A program made the translations under genes and the position numbers. From contig CAVZWU010000017.1 of NCBI GenBank assembly GCA_963779095.1, forward strand, positions 1 to 64,000: 64,000 nucleotides of DNA, written 5' to 3'. Positions 18,711 to 28,790 of the stretch are shown here, piece by piece; positions within the stretch are counted from its first letter, which is position 1, and each line of letters opens with the position of its first letter. The DNA comes from Roseiarcus sp963779095 (lineage in GTDB: Bacteria; Pseudomonadota; Alphaproteobacteria; Rhizobiales; Beijerinckiaceae). The notes beneath the pieces were generated by a model. It worked only from the letters and a program-made list of their open reading frames with translations, was not told the DNA's origin and did not search any database.

Positions 18711-19797
18711 ATTAAAACGAAAGCCGCCGTCTGCCGCGCCTTCGGCGCGCCCTTGACCATCGAGACGGTCGAACTCGCCGAGCCGGGGCCGGGCGAGGTT
18801 CTGATCCGCACCGCGGCCTGCGCAATCTGCCACAGCGACATTTTTTGCGTCGACGGCGCCTGGGGCGGGGAACTGCCTGCGGTCTACGGTCACGAGGCGG
18901 CGGGCGTGGTCGAAGCCGTTGGCGCGGGCGTCACCCGTCTGAAAGCCGGCGACCATGTGGTGGCGACGCTCATCCGCAACTGCGGCTTCTGCCCCGCCTG
19001 CACTGAGGGCGCGCCCGTCTTCTGCGAGGAAGTGTTTCCGCTCGACCGCAAGACGCCGCTCAACGACAGCGCCAGCAAGCCGATCGTCCATGGGCTGCGC
19101 ACCGGCGCCTTCGCCGAGCACATGGTGGTCGACCAGTCGCAGGCGGTCGCGATCCCCGACGACATCGCGCTCGACAGCGCCGCGCTCATCGCCTGCGGCG
19201 TGCTGACGGGAATGGGCGCGGTCGTCAACACGGCCGGCGTGAAAGCCGGCTCGAGCGTGGTGGTCATTGGCTGCGGCGGCGTCGGCCTGAATTCCATCCA
19301 GGGCGCGCGCCTCGCCGGCTGCTCGCCGATTATCGCCGTCGACGTCGAGCCCACGAAGCTCGCGGCGGCGCGTGAATTCGGCGCGACCGGGACGATCAAC
19401 GCCAAAAGCGAGGATGTCCAGGAGCGGGCGGCGGCGCTGAACGGCGGACGCAAGGCGGACTGGGTGTTCGTCACCGTCGGCGTCAAGGGGGCGGCGGAAC
19501 AGGGCGTTTCGCTGATGAAGCGCAATGGCGCGACCGTGCTCGTCGGCATGCCCCCGTCGGGGGTCACTGCGACGATCGATCCCGGCTGGCTCGCCGCGGA
19601 CGGGCAGCGGATTCTGGGCTCGAAGATGGGCTCGGCGCGGCCTCAGATCGACGTGCCGATGATCGTCAAGCTCTACCGCGAGGGGCGCCTCAAGCTCGAC
19701 CAATTGATCAGCGGCCGCTACCGGCTCGAGTTCGATCAACGAGGCTCTCGCCTCCTCGCGCTCAGGCGCGGCGGTGAGGAACGTCATCGTGTTCTAG
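18711..19797 (+). CDS. Zinc-dependent alcohol dehydrogenase (MDR family)
   Basis: NAD-dependent medium-chain alcohol dehydrogenase, class III-like. Catalytic zinc ligands are seen in CAICHSD, GHEAAG and IACGVLTG; the structural zinc site is complete (four Cys in NCGFCPACTEGAPVFC). The Rossmann fingerprint is GCGGVGLNSIQG. Homology begins before the first ATG/GTG/TTG: KTKAAVCRAFGAPL is read from 18711, where the codon is ATT with AGGA 9 bases upstream, so either ATT is the start or ATG was misread. Near 19738 the frame changes; INEALASSRSGAAVRNVIVF then ends at TAG 19795-19797. Substrate unknown. Confidence 0.85.
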
Positions 19798-20710
19798 CGG
19801 CTGTAGCGCGATTTCCTTCCGGCCGCGGATCGCGGCCCCGGATGATGTCCATGAGCGCCTCGGCGGCGCGGCTTCGATAGCGCTCGGAATGGCGCAGCGC
19901 GGAGTAGCAGCGCTCCGGCAGCGCGAAGGGGGCTTGGCGAAGGAGCCCGGCTTCGAGGCTCGGCGCGGCGACTGAGGCGGACATGGCCGCCGCGCCCATC
20001 CCGGCCTCCACGGCCGCGCGCACCGCCTCATTCGACGGCAACTCGAGCGCGACACGGAGATCGCGGGGCGAGAGGCCGAGCGCCTCGAGCGCATGTTCGA
20101 ACCCGGATCGCGTGCCCGAGCCAGGTTCGCGCAACACCCATTCGACGCTCAGCAGATCCTCCTTGCCCAAGCCCTTGGCCTCGCTCCATTGATGGTCGGC
20201 GCCGATGACGATCACCAATTGATCGCGCGCGACGGGCTCGCTAATGAGAACCGGATCGTCGACCTCGCCTTCGACAAGGCCGAGATCCGCTTCGCCGCCG
20301 CGCACCGCCGCCGCAGCCTGGCTCGTATTGCCGATCGAGAGCCGGATCGCGACTCCAGGATGAGAGCGCCGGAACGCGACGAGATAGCGCGGCAGCCAAT
20401 AGCCGGCGATGGTTTGACTGGCGTAAACAGAGAGGACGCCGCGCTTCAAATCGCCCAGTTCGGAGAGGACAAGCTCGGCCAATTCGGCCCGGGCAAGCAC
20501 CGCCCGCGCCTCGGTAAGGAACAGCGCGCCCGCTTCGGTGAGTTCGATGCGGCGCCCGACCCGGTGGAAGAGTTTCGCGCCATGCCGTCCTTCCAGCGCC
20601 GCGATCGAGGCGCTGACCGCCGACTGCGCAATGTTGAGCGCCTCGGCGGCGCGCGTGACATGCTGGCGCTCCGCCACGGCGACGAAGACACGGAGCTGTT
20701 CGAGCGTCAT
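19784..20710 (-). CDS. LysR-family transcriptional regulator
   Basis: 308 residues. The N-terminal winged helix-turn-helix (MTLEQLRVFVAVAERQHVTR then AAEALNIAQSAVSASIAALE) is followed by a periplasmic-binding-like effector domain. It lies directly downstream of sorAB on the same strand, 68 bases after sorB, and overlaps the end of the convergent ADH gene by 14 bases. Control of sulfite oxidation is an inference from position only. Confidence 0.9.
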   Translation of the reverse strand: MTLEQLRVFVAVAERQHVTRAAEALNIAQSAVSASIAALEGRHGAKLFHRVGRRIELTEAGALFLTEARAVLARAELAELVLSELGDLKRGVLSVYASQTIAGYWLPRYLVAFRRSHPGVAIRLSIGNTSQAAAAVRGGEADLGLVEGEVDDPVLISEPVARDQLVIVIGADHQWSEAKGLGKEDLLSVEWVLREPGSGTRSGFEHALEALGLSPRDLRVALELPSNEAVRAAVEAGMGAAAMSASVAAPSLEAGLLRQAPFALPERCYSALRHSERYRSRAAEALMDIIRGRDPRPEGNRATAARTR

Positions 20711-20778
20711 AGCCCGAGGTTATCAGGCTATGACCGCCGTCGGCTACTGCACGGGGCGACCGCCCGGGAGCGCCTCGC

Positions 20779-21180
20779 CTAGCGCGGCAGGGTCGCCAGA
20801 TAGTCGGCGATCGCCGGGACGTCCTTCTCGTCGACCGGCGCCTTGTACGTGTTCCGCATCTTTTCGACCTCGGCCTGCCAGACCGCCCGCGGCAGGCGAG
20901 GCTGCGTCAGGACCATGCCGGCGGAGTGACACGAAAGACAGTTATTGTTGACGACGTCGGCCCCCGGTCCTTCAAACATGCGGTCGCTGTCTGGAAAGTC
21001 CAGGTTGACCGACCGCAGCGTGGCGCCGCTGACGCTCACCACAGACGACGCCGGCTTCGATGGCGCCGCAGCCGCAGCCGATAAGGCCACGCGCTCCTGC
21101 CCGAGGAAGCCAAGGGCCAACACAATCATGCCGGTCCCAATCGCGGCGTCATACGCCAATCTGTTCAATGGTCGCTCCAT
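20779..21180 (-). CDS. sorB: Sulfite dehydrogenase cytochrome c subunit (SorB-like)
   Basis: 133 residues with an N-terminal membrane/signal helix (GTGMIVLALGFLG) and one haem-binding motif CLSCH in a NNNCLSCHSAGMVL context. Met in the EKMRNTYKAP segment is the likely distal ligand. SorB accepts electrons from the molybdenum subunit SorA in the periplasm. It follows sorA by 23 bases, so the two are co-transcribed. Confidence 0.85.
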   Translation of the reverse strand: MERPLNRLAYDAAIGTGMIVLALGFLGQERVALSAAAAAPSKPASSVVSVSGATLRSVNLDFPDSDRMFEGPGADVVNNNCLSCHSAGMVLTQPRLPRAVWQAEVEKMRNTYKAPVDEKDVPAIADYLATLPR

Positions 21181-21203
21181 GACGGCGCGCTCCTCTTTCC
21201 GTG

Positions 21204-22433
21204 TCAGGCGACAACGAGCCGCACGCTTTCGATCACGTTGCGCATGAAGCCGCCGCCATTCCAGTTCGGCTCGGCCGGCTGCGCTTCGCCATTGACGTTG
21301 GCGCAGCGCGCGTGAAGCGTCAGCGTCCCCGACGGCGGCGCGGCGACCTCCGTGCTCCAGCTGCGAAAGCCATAGCGGCCTTCGTCAGGGCCGAGCGCGG
21401 CCGCGCGCCACGTCCCTCCCCCGTCGTCGGACAATTCGACTTTGGCGACGCCGCAATCGCCGCCGAACGCGATCCCTCTCACCGAGAGCGGCGCGCCCGG
21501 CTTGACGGTCGCGCCATCGGTCAGATTGGTGAAGAAGGAGCGCGGGACCATCCGGTTGATCGGCACGGTCTTAAACCCCTTTTCGCCGGGCGTTACGCTT
21601 GCATGCGGCGTGTCGGGGATGCGGTAGGCCGTCTTCATCCAATAATTGTCGTCAGGCGCGTCCAGGACCTCGATGTCGCTCAGCATCTTGACCCAGTAGG
21701 TCGAGTACCAGCCGGGGACGATCACGCGCAGCGGAAAGCCGTTCAGCAACGGCAATTGCTTCCCGTTCATCTGGTAGGCCAGCATGACCTCGCCGTCGCG
21801 GGCGTGGTCGATGCCGAGTGATTTCAGGAATGTCGGCGCGCCTTCGATGGGCGGCTCGTCCAATCCCTTGAAGCGCACAGCGACGGCGCCAGGCTTCACC
21901 CCCGCGCGATCGAGCACGTCACGCAGACGAAGGCCGGTCCAGCGCGCATTGCCCATGGCGCCGTTCCCCCACTGACCGCCGGGAACGCGCGGTTGAAACA
22001 GGCCTCGGGAATTGCCGGAGCACTGATTGACGGCCGCGATCTCCACCCGCGGCATCGCGAGCAAGTCCGCCATCGACAAGGACAGCGGCTGGTTGACCTG
22101 ACCGCGAACGGTGAGTTTGAAAGCGACGACATCCACCTCCGTTGGGATGAGCGCCCAGTGCCAGCGCACGAAGAACTGGTCGTTGGACGTAAAGACGCCG
22201 CGGTCGAACACCTCGAACGGGGTCTCGAGCAAGGGTGGGCGGGTGCGCTGCAGAACCATGGCCCCCTTTTGCGGAAAGGCGGTGGTTATGCTGCGCTGGT
22301 CCGGGCCGCCCGGCAGGGCCAGCTCCACGAAGGCGTCAGCCCAAACGGGGTTGGCCGGACCGAAAGCCGCGACTGCGCCTGCGGCCTGAAGGAAACGGCG
22401 GCGGCTCAGGCCGACCGGGGCATAAGAGGTCAT
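21204..22433 (-). CDS. sorA: Sulfite dehydrogenase molybdopterin subunit (SorA-like), Tat-exported
   Basis: Periplasmic oxidation of sulfite to sulfate. Starting at 22433 gives 409 residues with a Tat signal (LSRRRFLQAAGAVAAFG). The molybdenum-coordinating Cys is Cys138 in AAVNQCSGNSRG. A C-terminal dimerisation domain follows (from about residue 290). The upstream in-frame start at 22496 would place 21 residues before the Tat motif and was rejected. Partner sorB is directly downstream. Confidence 0.88.
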   Translation of the reverse strand: MTSYAPVGLSRRRFLQAAGAVAAFGPANPVWADAFVELALPGGPDQRSITTAFPQKGAMVLQRTRPPLLETPFEVFDRGVFTSNDQFFVRWHWALIPTEVDVVAFKLTVRGQVNQPLSLSMADLLAMPRVEIAAVNQCSGNSRGLFQPRVPGGQWGNGAMGNARWTGLRLRDVLDRAGVKPGAVAVRFKGLDEPPIEGAPTFLKSLGIDHARDGEVMLAYQMNGKQLPLLNGFPLRVIVPGWYSTYWVKMLSDIEVLDAPDDNYWMKTAYRIPDTPHASVTPGEKGFKTVPINRMVPRSFFTNLTDGATVKPGAPLSVRGIAFGGDCGVAKVELSDDGGGTWRAAALGPDEGRYGFRSWSTEVAAPPSGTLTLHARCANVNGEAQPAEPNWNGGGFMRNVIESVRLVVA

Positions 22434-22553
22434 GATGTGGCTTTCCTCCTCGAACAGGGTCCGATCGACCGGAATCGGCTGAACGCAGCGTAGCAATCCT
22501 CTAAGCCTTCTGCCTGGATTGCTTCGCTCCGCTCGCCGGCGAGCGGCTGCGCC

Positions 22554-22859
22554 TCAGCCGCCATTGTCGATGCAGCCGTACTTCACGCAATCGTTGGGGT
22601 TCCGGCTCAACCCATCCGTCTCCGGCCGCCTCGGAGCGGAGACGTAGGATCCGAAAGAGGGCAGCCAGAAAAGCGTTGGCGTTGCCGGGACCTGCGCGGT
22701 GGCGCGCGGATCAACGGACCTCTCATGCAAGGCCAGATCACGACTGACCGTCGTGCCGCTGGCCTCCGCAACCGAATAGGGCGCGGCGAAAACCAGAGCC
22801 GTCAGCACAAACCCGCAAGCCAATGCGAGCTCGAAATGCCTACTTCTTAAAAGTCTCAT
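22554..22859 (-). CDS. Small secreted hypothetical protein
   Basis: 101 residues from the ATG at 22859 (MRLLRSRHFELALACG). One hydrophobic N-terminal segment looks like a signal peptide. The C-terminus has two Cys close together (DCVKYGCIDNGG). No family is recognised. An upstream start at 22919 is also open. It lies between the DUF6790-like gene and sorA, on the same strand as both. Confidence 0.5.
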   Translation of the reverse strand: MRLLRSRHFELALACGFVLTALVFAAPYSVAEASGTTVSRDLALHERSVDPRATAQVPATPTLFWLPSFGSYVSAPRRPETDGLSRNPNDCVKYGCIDNGG

Positions 22860-23030
22860 TTCATCCTCGATTCCGACGCCGCCGGCGATGGATCTTGCCG
22901 AACGACGTCTTGCACGCATGGAGTTAGAAGGTGACGGTGAAGGTTTCCAACTTTGGTTTGCGATGATTGTGATCGGGCTTTTCGATCGGTTCTGGCTCCG
23001 TCAGCTCCAATGCGGCTCTGCCGGACTTCA

Positions 23031-23534
23031 TCATGTTCTGAACGCCTCCGCGCGTTGCGACCGATGGGCCGCGAGCAGGAGCGCGATCGTCAGAACGGGG
23101 AGGATAATGTCGGTGAAGAACGGCGTCCCCGCATTGCCCGGGGCGAAATTGCCGGCGGCGATCATCTGCCGCACGTGACCGACCGCGTCGCCGGCCAAGA
23201 AGATCGCGTTGACCATCACCACCGCCGCCTTGAAGCTGAGGTCTCGCCAGAAGCTGAGACAGGCCGCCGCGCCGATGGCGAGGTCGGCCATCCCGACCTC
23301 GAACTGGAAGGGGCTCGGCGCCCAGCCGATCTGGGCGGCGGCCAGAGCAGGGAACGCAAGATGAAAGAGCGCCGCCCACAGGCCCGACCCGCCGACCGGC
23401 AGCAAAAGCAGCCAGGCGAGATAGCGTTCCGGGGCCGGTGACGGCGTTCTCGTGGACGCGGCTACGACAAGCGCCGCAACGAGAAGAAACGCCGGCAGGT
23501 TGCCGAGCACAAATGCGATGGTCTGGCCGATCAT
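23031..23534 (-). CDS. Four-to-five-helix membrane protein, DUF6790-like
   Basis: 167 residues, mostly hydrophobic. The segment IGWAPSPFQFEVGMADLAIG is the recognisable part and recalls the DUF6790 family. No catalytic residues are apparent. Function unknown. It is on the same strand as the sulfite dehydrogenase genes and starts 94 bases from the divergent enolase-superfamily gene. Confidence 0.65.
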   Translation of the reverse strand: MIGQTIAFVLGNLPAFLLVAALVVAASTRTPSPAPERYLAWLLLLPVGGSGLWAALFHLAFPALAAAQIGWAPSPFQFEVGMADLAIGAAACLSFWRDLSFKAAVVMVNAIFLAGDAVGHVRQMIAAGNFAPGNAGTPFFTDIILPVLTIALLLAAHRSQRAEAFRT

Positions 23535-23628
23535 GCCGTCGCTCCGCCGGCGACCCGAGGAATCCGTCTCCCAAGCGGCGAGAATCGGGGCATAGTCAAG
23601 TCCTTCAACTCAACCTTGGCGGGCGCCG

Positions 23629-24840
23629 ATGAAAATCGCCGAACTCAAAACCTTCGTCGTCGGCAATCCGCCGCCCGCGTTCGGCGGCCGCTATTTTCTC
23701 TTCCTCAAGCTCAAGACCGCCTGCGGGATCGAGGGCGTCGGCGAGGTCTACGCCGCGAGCTTCGCGCCGAGCGCGATCGTCAAGATGATCGAGGACGTGT
23801 TTACGCGCCACGTCGAGGGCGCCGATCCGTTCCGCATCGAGGCCTTGTGGCGCAACGTCTATGGCCGCGGCTATTCGGGCCGGCCCGACATTTCGCTGAT
23901 GGGCGTGCTGTCCGGCGTCGAGATGGCGCTGTGGGACATCGTCGGCAAGGCGGTGATGAAGCCGGTTTACGCCTTGCTCGGCGGCAAGGTGCACGAGCGG
24001 CTGCGCAGCTACACCTATCTCTATCCCGACGAGCCCGGCTCGCACGCCTATTCCGACAGTCCGGTTTATTCCAATCCTGACGCCGCGGCGAAGCGCGCGC
24101 TCAAATATATGCGCCAAGGCTTCACCGCGGTGAAGTTCGATCCCGCGGGCCCCTACTCGACCTTCGATCCGCGCCAGCCGAGCCTCGAGCGGCTCGAGCT
24201 TTGCGAAGCGTTCTGCCGGACCTTGCGCGAGGCGGTCGGGACCAAATGCGATCTTCTGTTCGGCACGCACGGCCAGTTCACCGTCTCAGGCGCGCTGCGC
24301 CTGGCGCGGCGGATCGAGCCTTACGAGCCTTTATGGTTCGAGGAGCCGACCCCGCCCGAGGCGCCGGAGGAAATGGCCAGGGTCGCAGCCCAGTGCCGCG
24401 TGCCGATCGCGACCGGCGAGCGGCTCACGACCAAGTATGAATTCGCCCGCGTGCTCGAAACCGGCGCCGCCTCGATCCTGCAGATGAATCTGGGCCGGGT
24501 CGGCGGCATTCTGGAAGCAAAGAAGATCGCCGGCATGGCCGAAGCGCATTACGCGCAGATCGCGCCCCATCTCTATTGCGGGCCGGTCGTCGGCGCGGCC
24601 AACATTCAGCTTGCGGCGTGCAGCCCGAATTTCCTCATTCTCGAGAGCATCGAGCGCTGGGACGGCTTCCATGGTGAGATCCTCAAAAAGCCGATCCGCT
24701 GGGAGGACGGCTTCGTCATCCCGCCGGAGGAGCCGGGCCTCGGCGTCGAGCTCAACGAGGAGGTCGCCCTCGCCCATCCTTGGACGGGGAACGACCTGCA
24801 CCTCATGCCGCGATCGGCGCCGGTCTGGCCGCCGGAGTGA
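23629..24840 (+). CDS. Mandelate racemase/enolase-superfamily sugar-acid dehydratase
   Basis: 403 residues with the superfamily's N-terminal capping domain and C-terminal barrel. Likely Mg ligands are Asp208 (CDLLFGTHGQF), Glu238 or Glu239 (WFEEPTPPE) and Glu264 (ATGERLTTK), with His314 (IAPHLYCGP) as a candidate acid/base. The pattern fits the mannonate/galactonate dehydratase branch; the exact substrate cannot be fixed by eye. It stands alone, with no sugar-acid catabolism operon around it. Confidence 0.85.
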   Translation: MKIAELKTFVVGNPPPAFGGRYFLFLKLKTACGIEGVGEVYAASFAPSAIVKMIEDVFTRHVEGADPFRIEALWRNVYGRGYSGRPDISLMGVLSGVEMALWDIVGKAVMKPVYALLGGKVHERLRSYTYLYPDEPGSHAYSDSPVYSNPDAAAKRALKYMRQGFTAVKFDPAGPYSTFDPRQPSLERLELCEAFCRTLREAVGTKCDLLFGTHGQFTVSGALRLARRIEPYEPLWFEEPTPPEAPEEMARVAAQCRVPIATGERLTTKYEFARVLETGAASILQMNLGRVGGILEAKKIAGMAEAHYAQIAPHLYCGPVVGAANIQLAACSPNFLILESIERWDGFHGEILKKPIRWEDGFVIPPEEPGLGVELNEEVALAHPWTGNDLHLMPRSAPVWPPE

Positions 24841-24978
24841 GCGCCCGCTCGGCAGCGGCGAAGGATTGGGCTTGGCGTAGCCGCAATTTTACCGGCGCGG
24901 TCTAATCTTTTCAGTCGGTTACGACTCCGTTTAGTTCCGCGCTCAAAATCGGCGCGTTTGGCGCCGGCCCTGCAAGGC

Positions 24979-25017
24979 GAGAGCCTATTAACATATACTC
25001 TCTGTTAATAGGCTCTC
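24979..25017. repeat. Perfect 15-bp inverted repeat, 9-base loop
   Basis: GAGAGCCTATTAACA (24979-24993) and TGTTAATAGGCTCTC (25003-25017) are exact reverse complements around TATACTCTC. It lies between the convergent dehydratase and DODA genes and is much more AT-rich than its surroundings. It could be a bidirectional terminator (no flanking T-run), a dyad operator, or an element remnant. Confidence 0.85.
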
Positions 25018-25119
25018 TGGACCAGATTGATCTAGCCCGTCGAGGCTCCGCGATCGTCAGGCCGAAGAAATTCGGCGCGCCTTGGACCGGAAGGCACAAT
25101 TGGGCAGCAGGGAACGCCT

Positions 25120-25956
<837 letters not shown>

Positions 25957-26002
25957 GGACTTAAGTCACGAGACGCGACAGGCGCAACGCCGCGCCCCCG
26001 CC

Positions 26003-26473
26003 TCACGCCCGATCGATCCGCGCCGCGTAGCAGCCGCGCTTGGCGTAATGCGCATGGATGTAGGCGGCCTCTGGATTGGCGAACAGGCGCTCGATCGTTG
26101 GCTTGAGTTCATCCTCCGCTGACCAGATCGGCGTCGACCATGTCGCCCGAAGCGTCGAAGGCGCGAAGCGAAATCGGCCGGATTCGAAGCACGTCCGGAA
26201 TCTCGTCCATCGGCCTCGATACGGCGTCTCGGCCCATTCGCGGACGAAAATGGCGTGGCTCGCCTTGTAGGGCGTGTCGGCCGGCTGGTGAAGGTAGTTG
26301 AGAAGCAACAAGCCTCGCCCTCCTCGACGTCTCTCAGCTCGACGCGATCGGGAAAGCCGGGGTTCTTGTCGGCGATCAGGCGCTTCACGCCCGAAGCTTT
26401 GCAGCTCCTCATCGGAGAGCCCGTAGAAGCGGCGGAAGGGCGCGGCGTCGAGACCGGTGATCTGGAAGGACAT
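26003..26473 (-). CDS. DUF1203 family protein, frameshifted
   Basis: The start MSFQITGLDAAPFRRFYG and the end YIHAHYAKRGCYAARIDRA match the two ends of DUF1203 (about 155 residues, as here). Inside, NPGFPDRVELRDVEEGEA and LLLLNYLHQPADTPYKASHA lie in different frames, so at least three indels are present. Function of the family is unknown. Confidence 0.65.
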   Translation of the reverse strand: MSFQITGLDAAPFRRFYGLSDEELQSFGREAPDRRQEPRLSRSRRAERRRGGRGLLLLNYLHQPADTPYKASHAIFVREWAETPYRGRWTRFRTCFESGRFRFAPSTLRATWSTPIWSAEDELKPTIERLFANPEAAYIHAHYAKRGCYAARIDRA

Positions 26474-26572
26474 GGCGAGTCCTCTTGAACGGTTTTGCGG
26501 CTGCAAGTTTGCTCGCCGCGCGTCAATCCGTCTGCCCGTTCCTTGCTCAGCAATCGGAACGCGCCCTTGGTC

Positions 26573-26718
26573 GATTTCCTGCGCGGGCTTTTTTCGATTT
26601 CGGCAAAGGCCGGCACAAGGCGGGCCTGAATTTCGGCGACTGTTTCGCCAGGGCGACGGGCGAGGCGCTCCTCTTCAAAGGAGACGATTTCGCCCTGACC
26701 GACATTCGCGCCGCGTGA
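26573..26718 (+). pseudogene. C-terminal fragment of a VapC (PIN) toxin
   Basis: FFDFGKGRHKAGLNFGDCFA followed by LLFKGDDFALTDI is the diagnostic C-terminal third of VapC ribonucleases, including the last acidic active-site region. The N-terminal two thirds and any vapB partner are missing: upstream is the divergent DUF1203 gene. It is a remnant of a third toxin-antitoxin module in this part of the window. Confidence 0.7.
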
Positions 26719-26730
26719 GGACCCATCGCG

Positions 26731-27433
26731 TCACGCCGCGTCGTGAAAGATGATTCCGAGCGTGAAGCGTTCGCCGCTTCTGATGCGGCTGACCCCATGG
26801 CGCAGATTGACGCGATAGGTTCCGCGCGTCCCCTGCACCGGCCGCTCGCGCACGGCGAAGATCACGCCGTCGCCTTGGCTTAAGGCTCACGACCTCGGCG
26901 CGCGACTGCATGCGCGGCCGCTGCTCGGTCAGCACGAATTCGCCGCCGGTGAAGTCGCGTCCCAGGCTCGGAGAGCAGGATCGCGACCTGCAGCGGAAAG
27001 AGATGCTCGCCGTACACGTCCTGATGCAGGCAATTGTAGTCGCCGGGGCCATAGCGCAGCAGGAGCGGCGTCGGCCGCGTCTGCCCCGCCTCATGGCAGC
27101 GCGCGAGGAACGCTTCGTGCTCGGCGGGATAGCGGACGGAAACGCCCATCGCCTCGTTCCACCGATCCGCGAGCGGCGCGAGCCTCGAATAGAAGCCGCG
27201 GCGAAGCGCGACGATCGGCTCAGGCAGCGGATAGGCGAAATATTTGTACTCGCCCCGGCCGAAGCCATGGGTCGCCCATCACGATGCGCGAGCGGAAGCG
27301 CGCGTCGTCGGGATAGAGCGCCTGCAAGCTCGCGGCAGGTCTCGGGCGAGATCAGCTTCGGCGCGACCGCGCAGCCATAGGCGTCGAGCTCGCGCTCGAT
27401 CGCCGGCCAGTCGAGCGCGTCTGATGCCCTCAT
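26731..27433 (-). CDS. 2-oxoglutarate/Fe(II) dioxygenase (prolyl-hydroxylase-like), frameshifted
   Basis: Fragments in order: MRASDALDWPAIERELDAYG, then MGVSVRYPAEHEAFLARCHE, then RYGPGDYNCLHQDVYGEHLF (the His-x-Asp iron ligands), RDFTGGEFVLTEQRPRMQSR, and finally RVNLRHGVSRIRSGERFTLG with the distal ligand His, ending at TGA 26731. The GGEF-x-LTEQ and RYG-x-YN-x-HQD pattern is typical of this oxygenase group. At least four frame changes. Substrate unknown; many relatives hydroxylate proteins. Confidence 0.7.
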
Positions 27434-27560
27434 CCGGCCCGCTGTCGCGGGCCACCTTCTCCCGGGGGAGAAGGACTGCGCGGCGCTGCCGGTTCGCCCC
27501 TCTCACTCATAGGGCGTCGAAAGACGCCCGTCTCTCGTCGGGCTTTGGAGAGGGGTTGGG
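27430..27560. repeat. Palindrome-rich intergenic repeat cluster
   Basis: Three perfect hairpins lie in 100 bases: GGCCCGC/GCGGGCC (27436-27453), CCTTCTCC/GGAGAAGG (27455-27474) and GGGCGTC-GAAA-GACGCCC (27512-27529). They are followed by GGAGAGGGGTTGGGGTGAGG. The composition is that of the REP-like intergenic palindromes common in Hyphomicrobiales. It sits between ada and the 2OG oxygenase gene. A related CTCTCCC hairpin occurs inside thiE. Confidence 0.6.
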
Positions 27561-27603
27561 GTGAGGGCCTGCTCGAAAAGAGGCGCGGGGCTGCGCGCCT
27601 TCA

Positions 27604-28695
27604 TCACGCCGCCTCCCGCGCGATCAGCTCGCGCTTGCGCTCGACCCCCCAGCGATAGCCGGAGAGGTCGCCGTCCGTGCGCACCACCCGATGGCAGGGG
27701 ATCGCGACCGCGAGCGGATTCGCGCGCAGGCCTGCGCGACCGCGCGCACCGCTTTCGGCTGGCCGATCGCGCGCGCGATCTCCTTGTAGGTCGCCGTCTT
27801 GCCGGGAGGGATGGCGCTGAGCGCCGCCCACACCCGCTGCTGGAACGCGGTGCCGCGGATGTCGAGCGGAAGATCCAGGCGCTGGCCAGGCGCCTCGACG
27901 AGGCCGACGACCTGCGCGACCATGCGCTCGAATTCGGCGTCGCCGCCTTCGAAACTCCGCATGCGGAAAGCGGTCCTGCAACTCGCGCACCAGCGCGTCG
28001 GGATCGTCGCCGAGCAGAATCGCGCACACGCCCTTGCTCGTCGCCGCGACCAGCACCGCGCCGAGCGAGGCCTCGCCGACCGCGAAGCGGATATGCGACC
28101 CCCGCCCCGCCGCGCCGGACCGCGCCCGGCGTCATGCCGAGCCGCGCGGCCGTGTTCTCGTAGAAGCGGCTCGAAGAGTTGAAGCCCGGCGTCGTAGATC
28201 GCTTCGGTGACCGTCTCCGCCGTGCGCAGCTTGTCGGCCGCGCGGCGCGCCCGCGTCTCGGCCGCATAGGCTTTCGGCGTCACGCCGGTGATCGTCTTGA
28301 AGACGCGATGGAAATGATAGGGGCTCAAGCCCGCGCTCGCCGCGAGCTCGGCGAGCTTGGGCGCCTCCTCGGCCTGCTCGATCCGTTCGCACGCCCGCCT
28401 GACCGCCTCGACTTGCGGATCGGGCGCGCCGAGCTTGTCGGGACGGCAGCGCTTGCAGGCGCGATAGCCCGCCTTCTCGGCCTCTGCGACGGTCTGGAAG
28501 AAGGCGACGTTCTCGCGCTTCGCCGGCCGCGAGGCGCAGCTCGGGCGGCAGATAAATTCCGGTGGTGCGTACGGCGAACAGGAACTTGCCGTCGAAAGCC
28601 GGATCGCGGCGCTTGACCGCCTGCCAGCGCTCTTCGTCGCGAGCCGGCGCCCGTGACGTGTCGGCCTCGCGCGTTTCGGTCATGGGCATAGACAT
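27604..28695 (-). CDS. ada: Ada: methylphosphotriester/O6-methylguanine-DNA methyltransferase and activator, frameshifted
   Basis: Adaptive-response protein that repairs alkylated DNA and activates transcription after self-methylation. In order: the N-terminal zinc domain, whose four Cys are recovered when one extra C after GIY is skipped (CRPSCASRPAKREN and RACKRC); an AraC helix-turn-helix (GLSPYHFHRVFKTITGVTPK); and the methyltransferase core with FQQRVWAALSAIPPGKTATY and active-site PCHR (AVAIPCHRVVRTDGDLSGYR). About six frame changes. Every functional motif survives, so the gene is probably intact in the cell. Confidence 0.8.
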
Positions 28696-28790
28696 AAGCA
28701 GGGCTCCGGGGTTTGTCTTGCTTCCCCGTCTACGCCGATCCGCTAGCGCGCCCGAACTCCGCTCCTTGCGGTGCAATTCTGAAACCGGCC

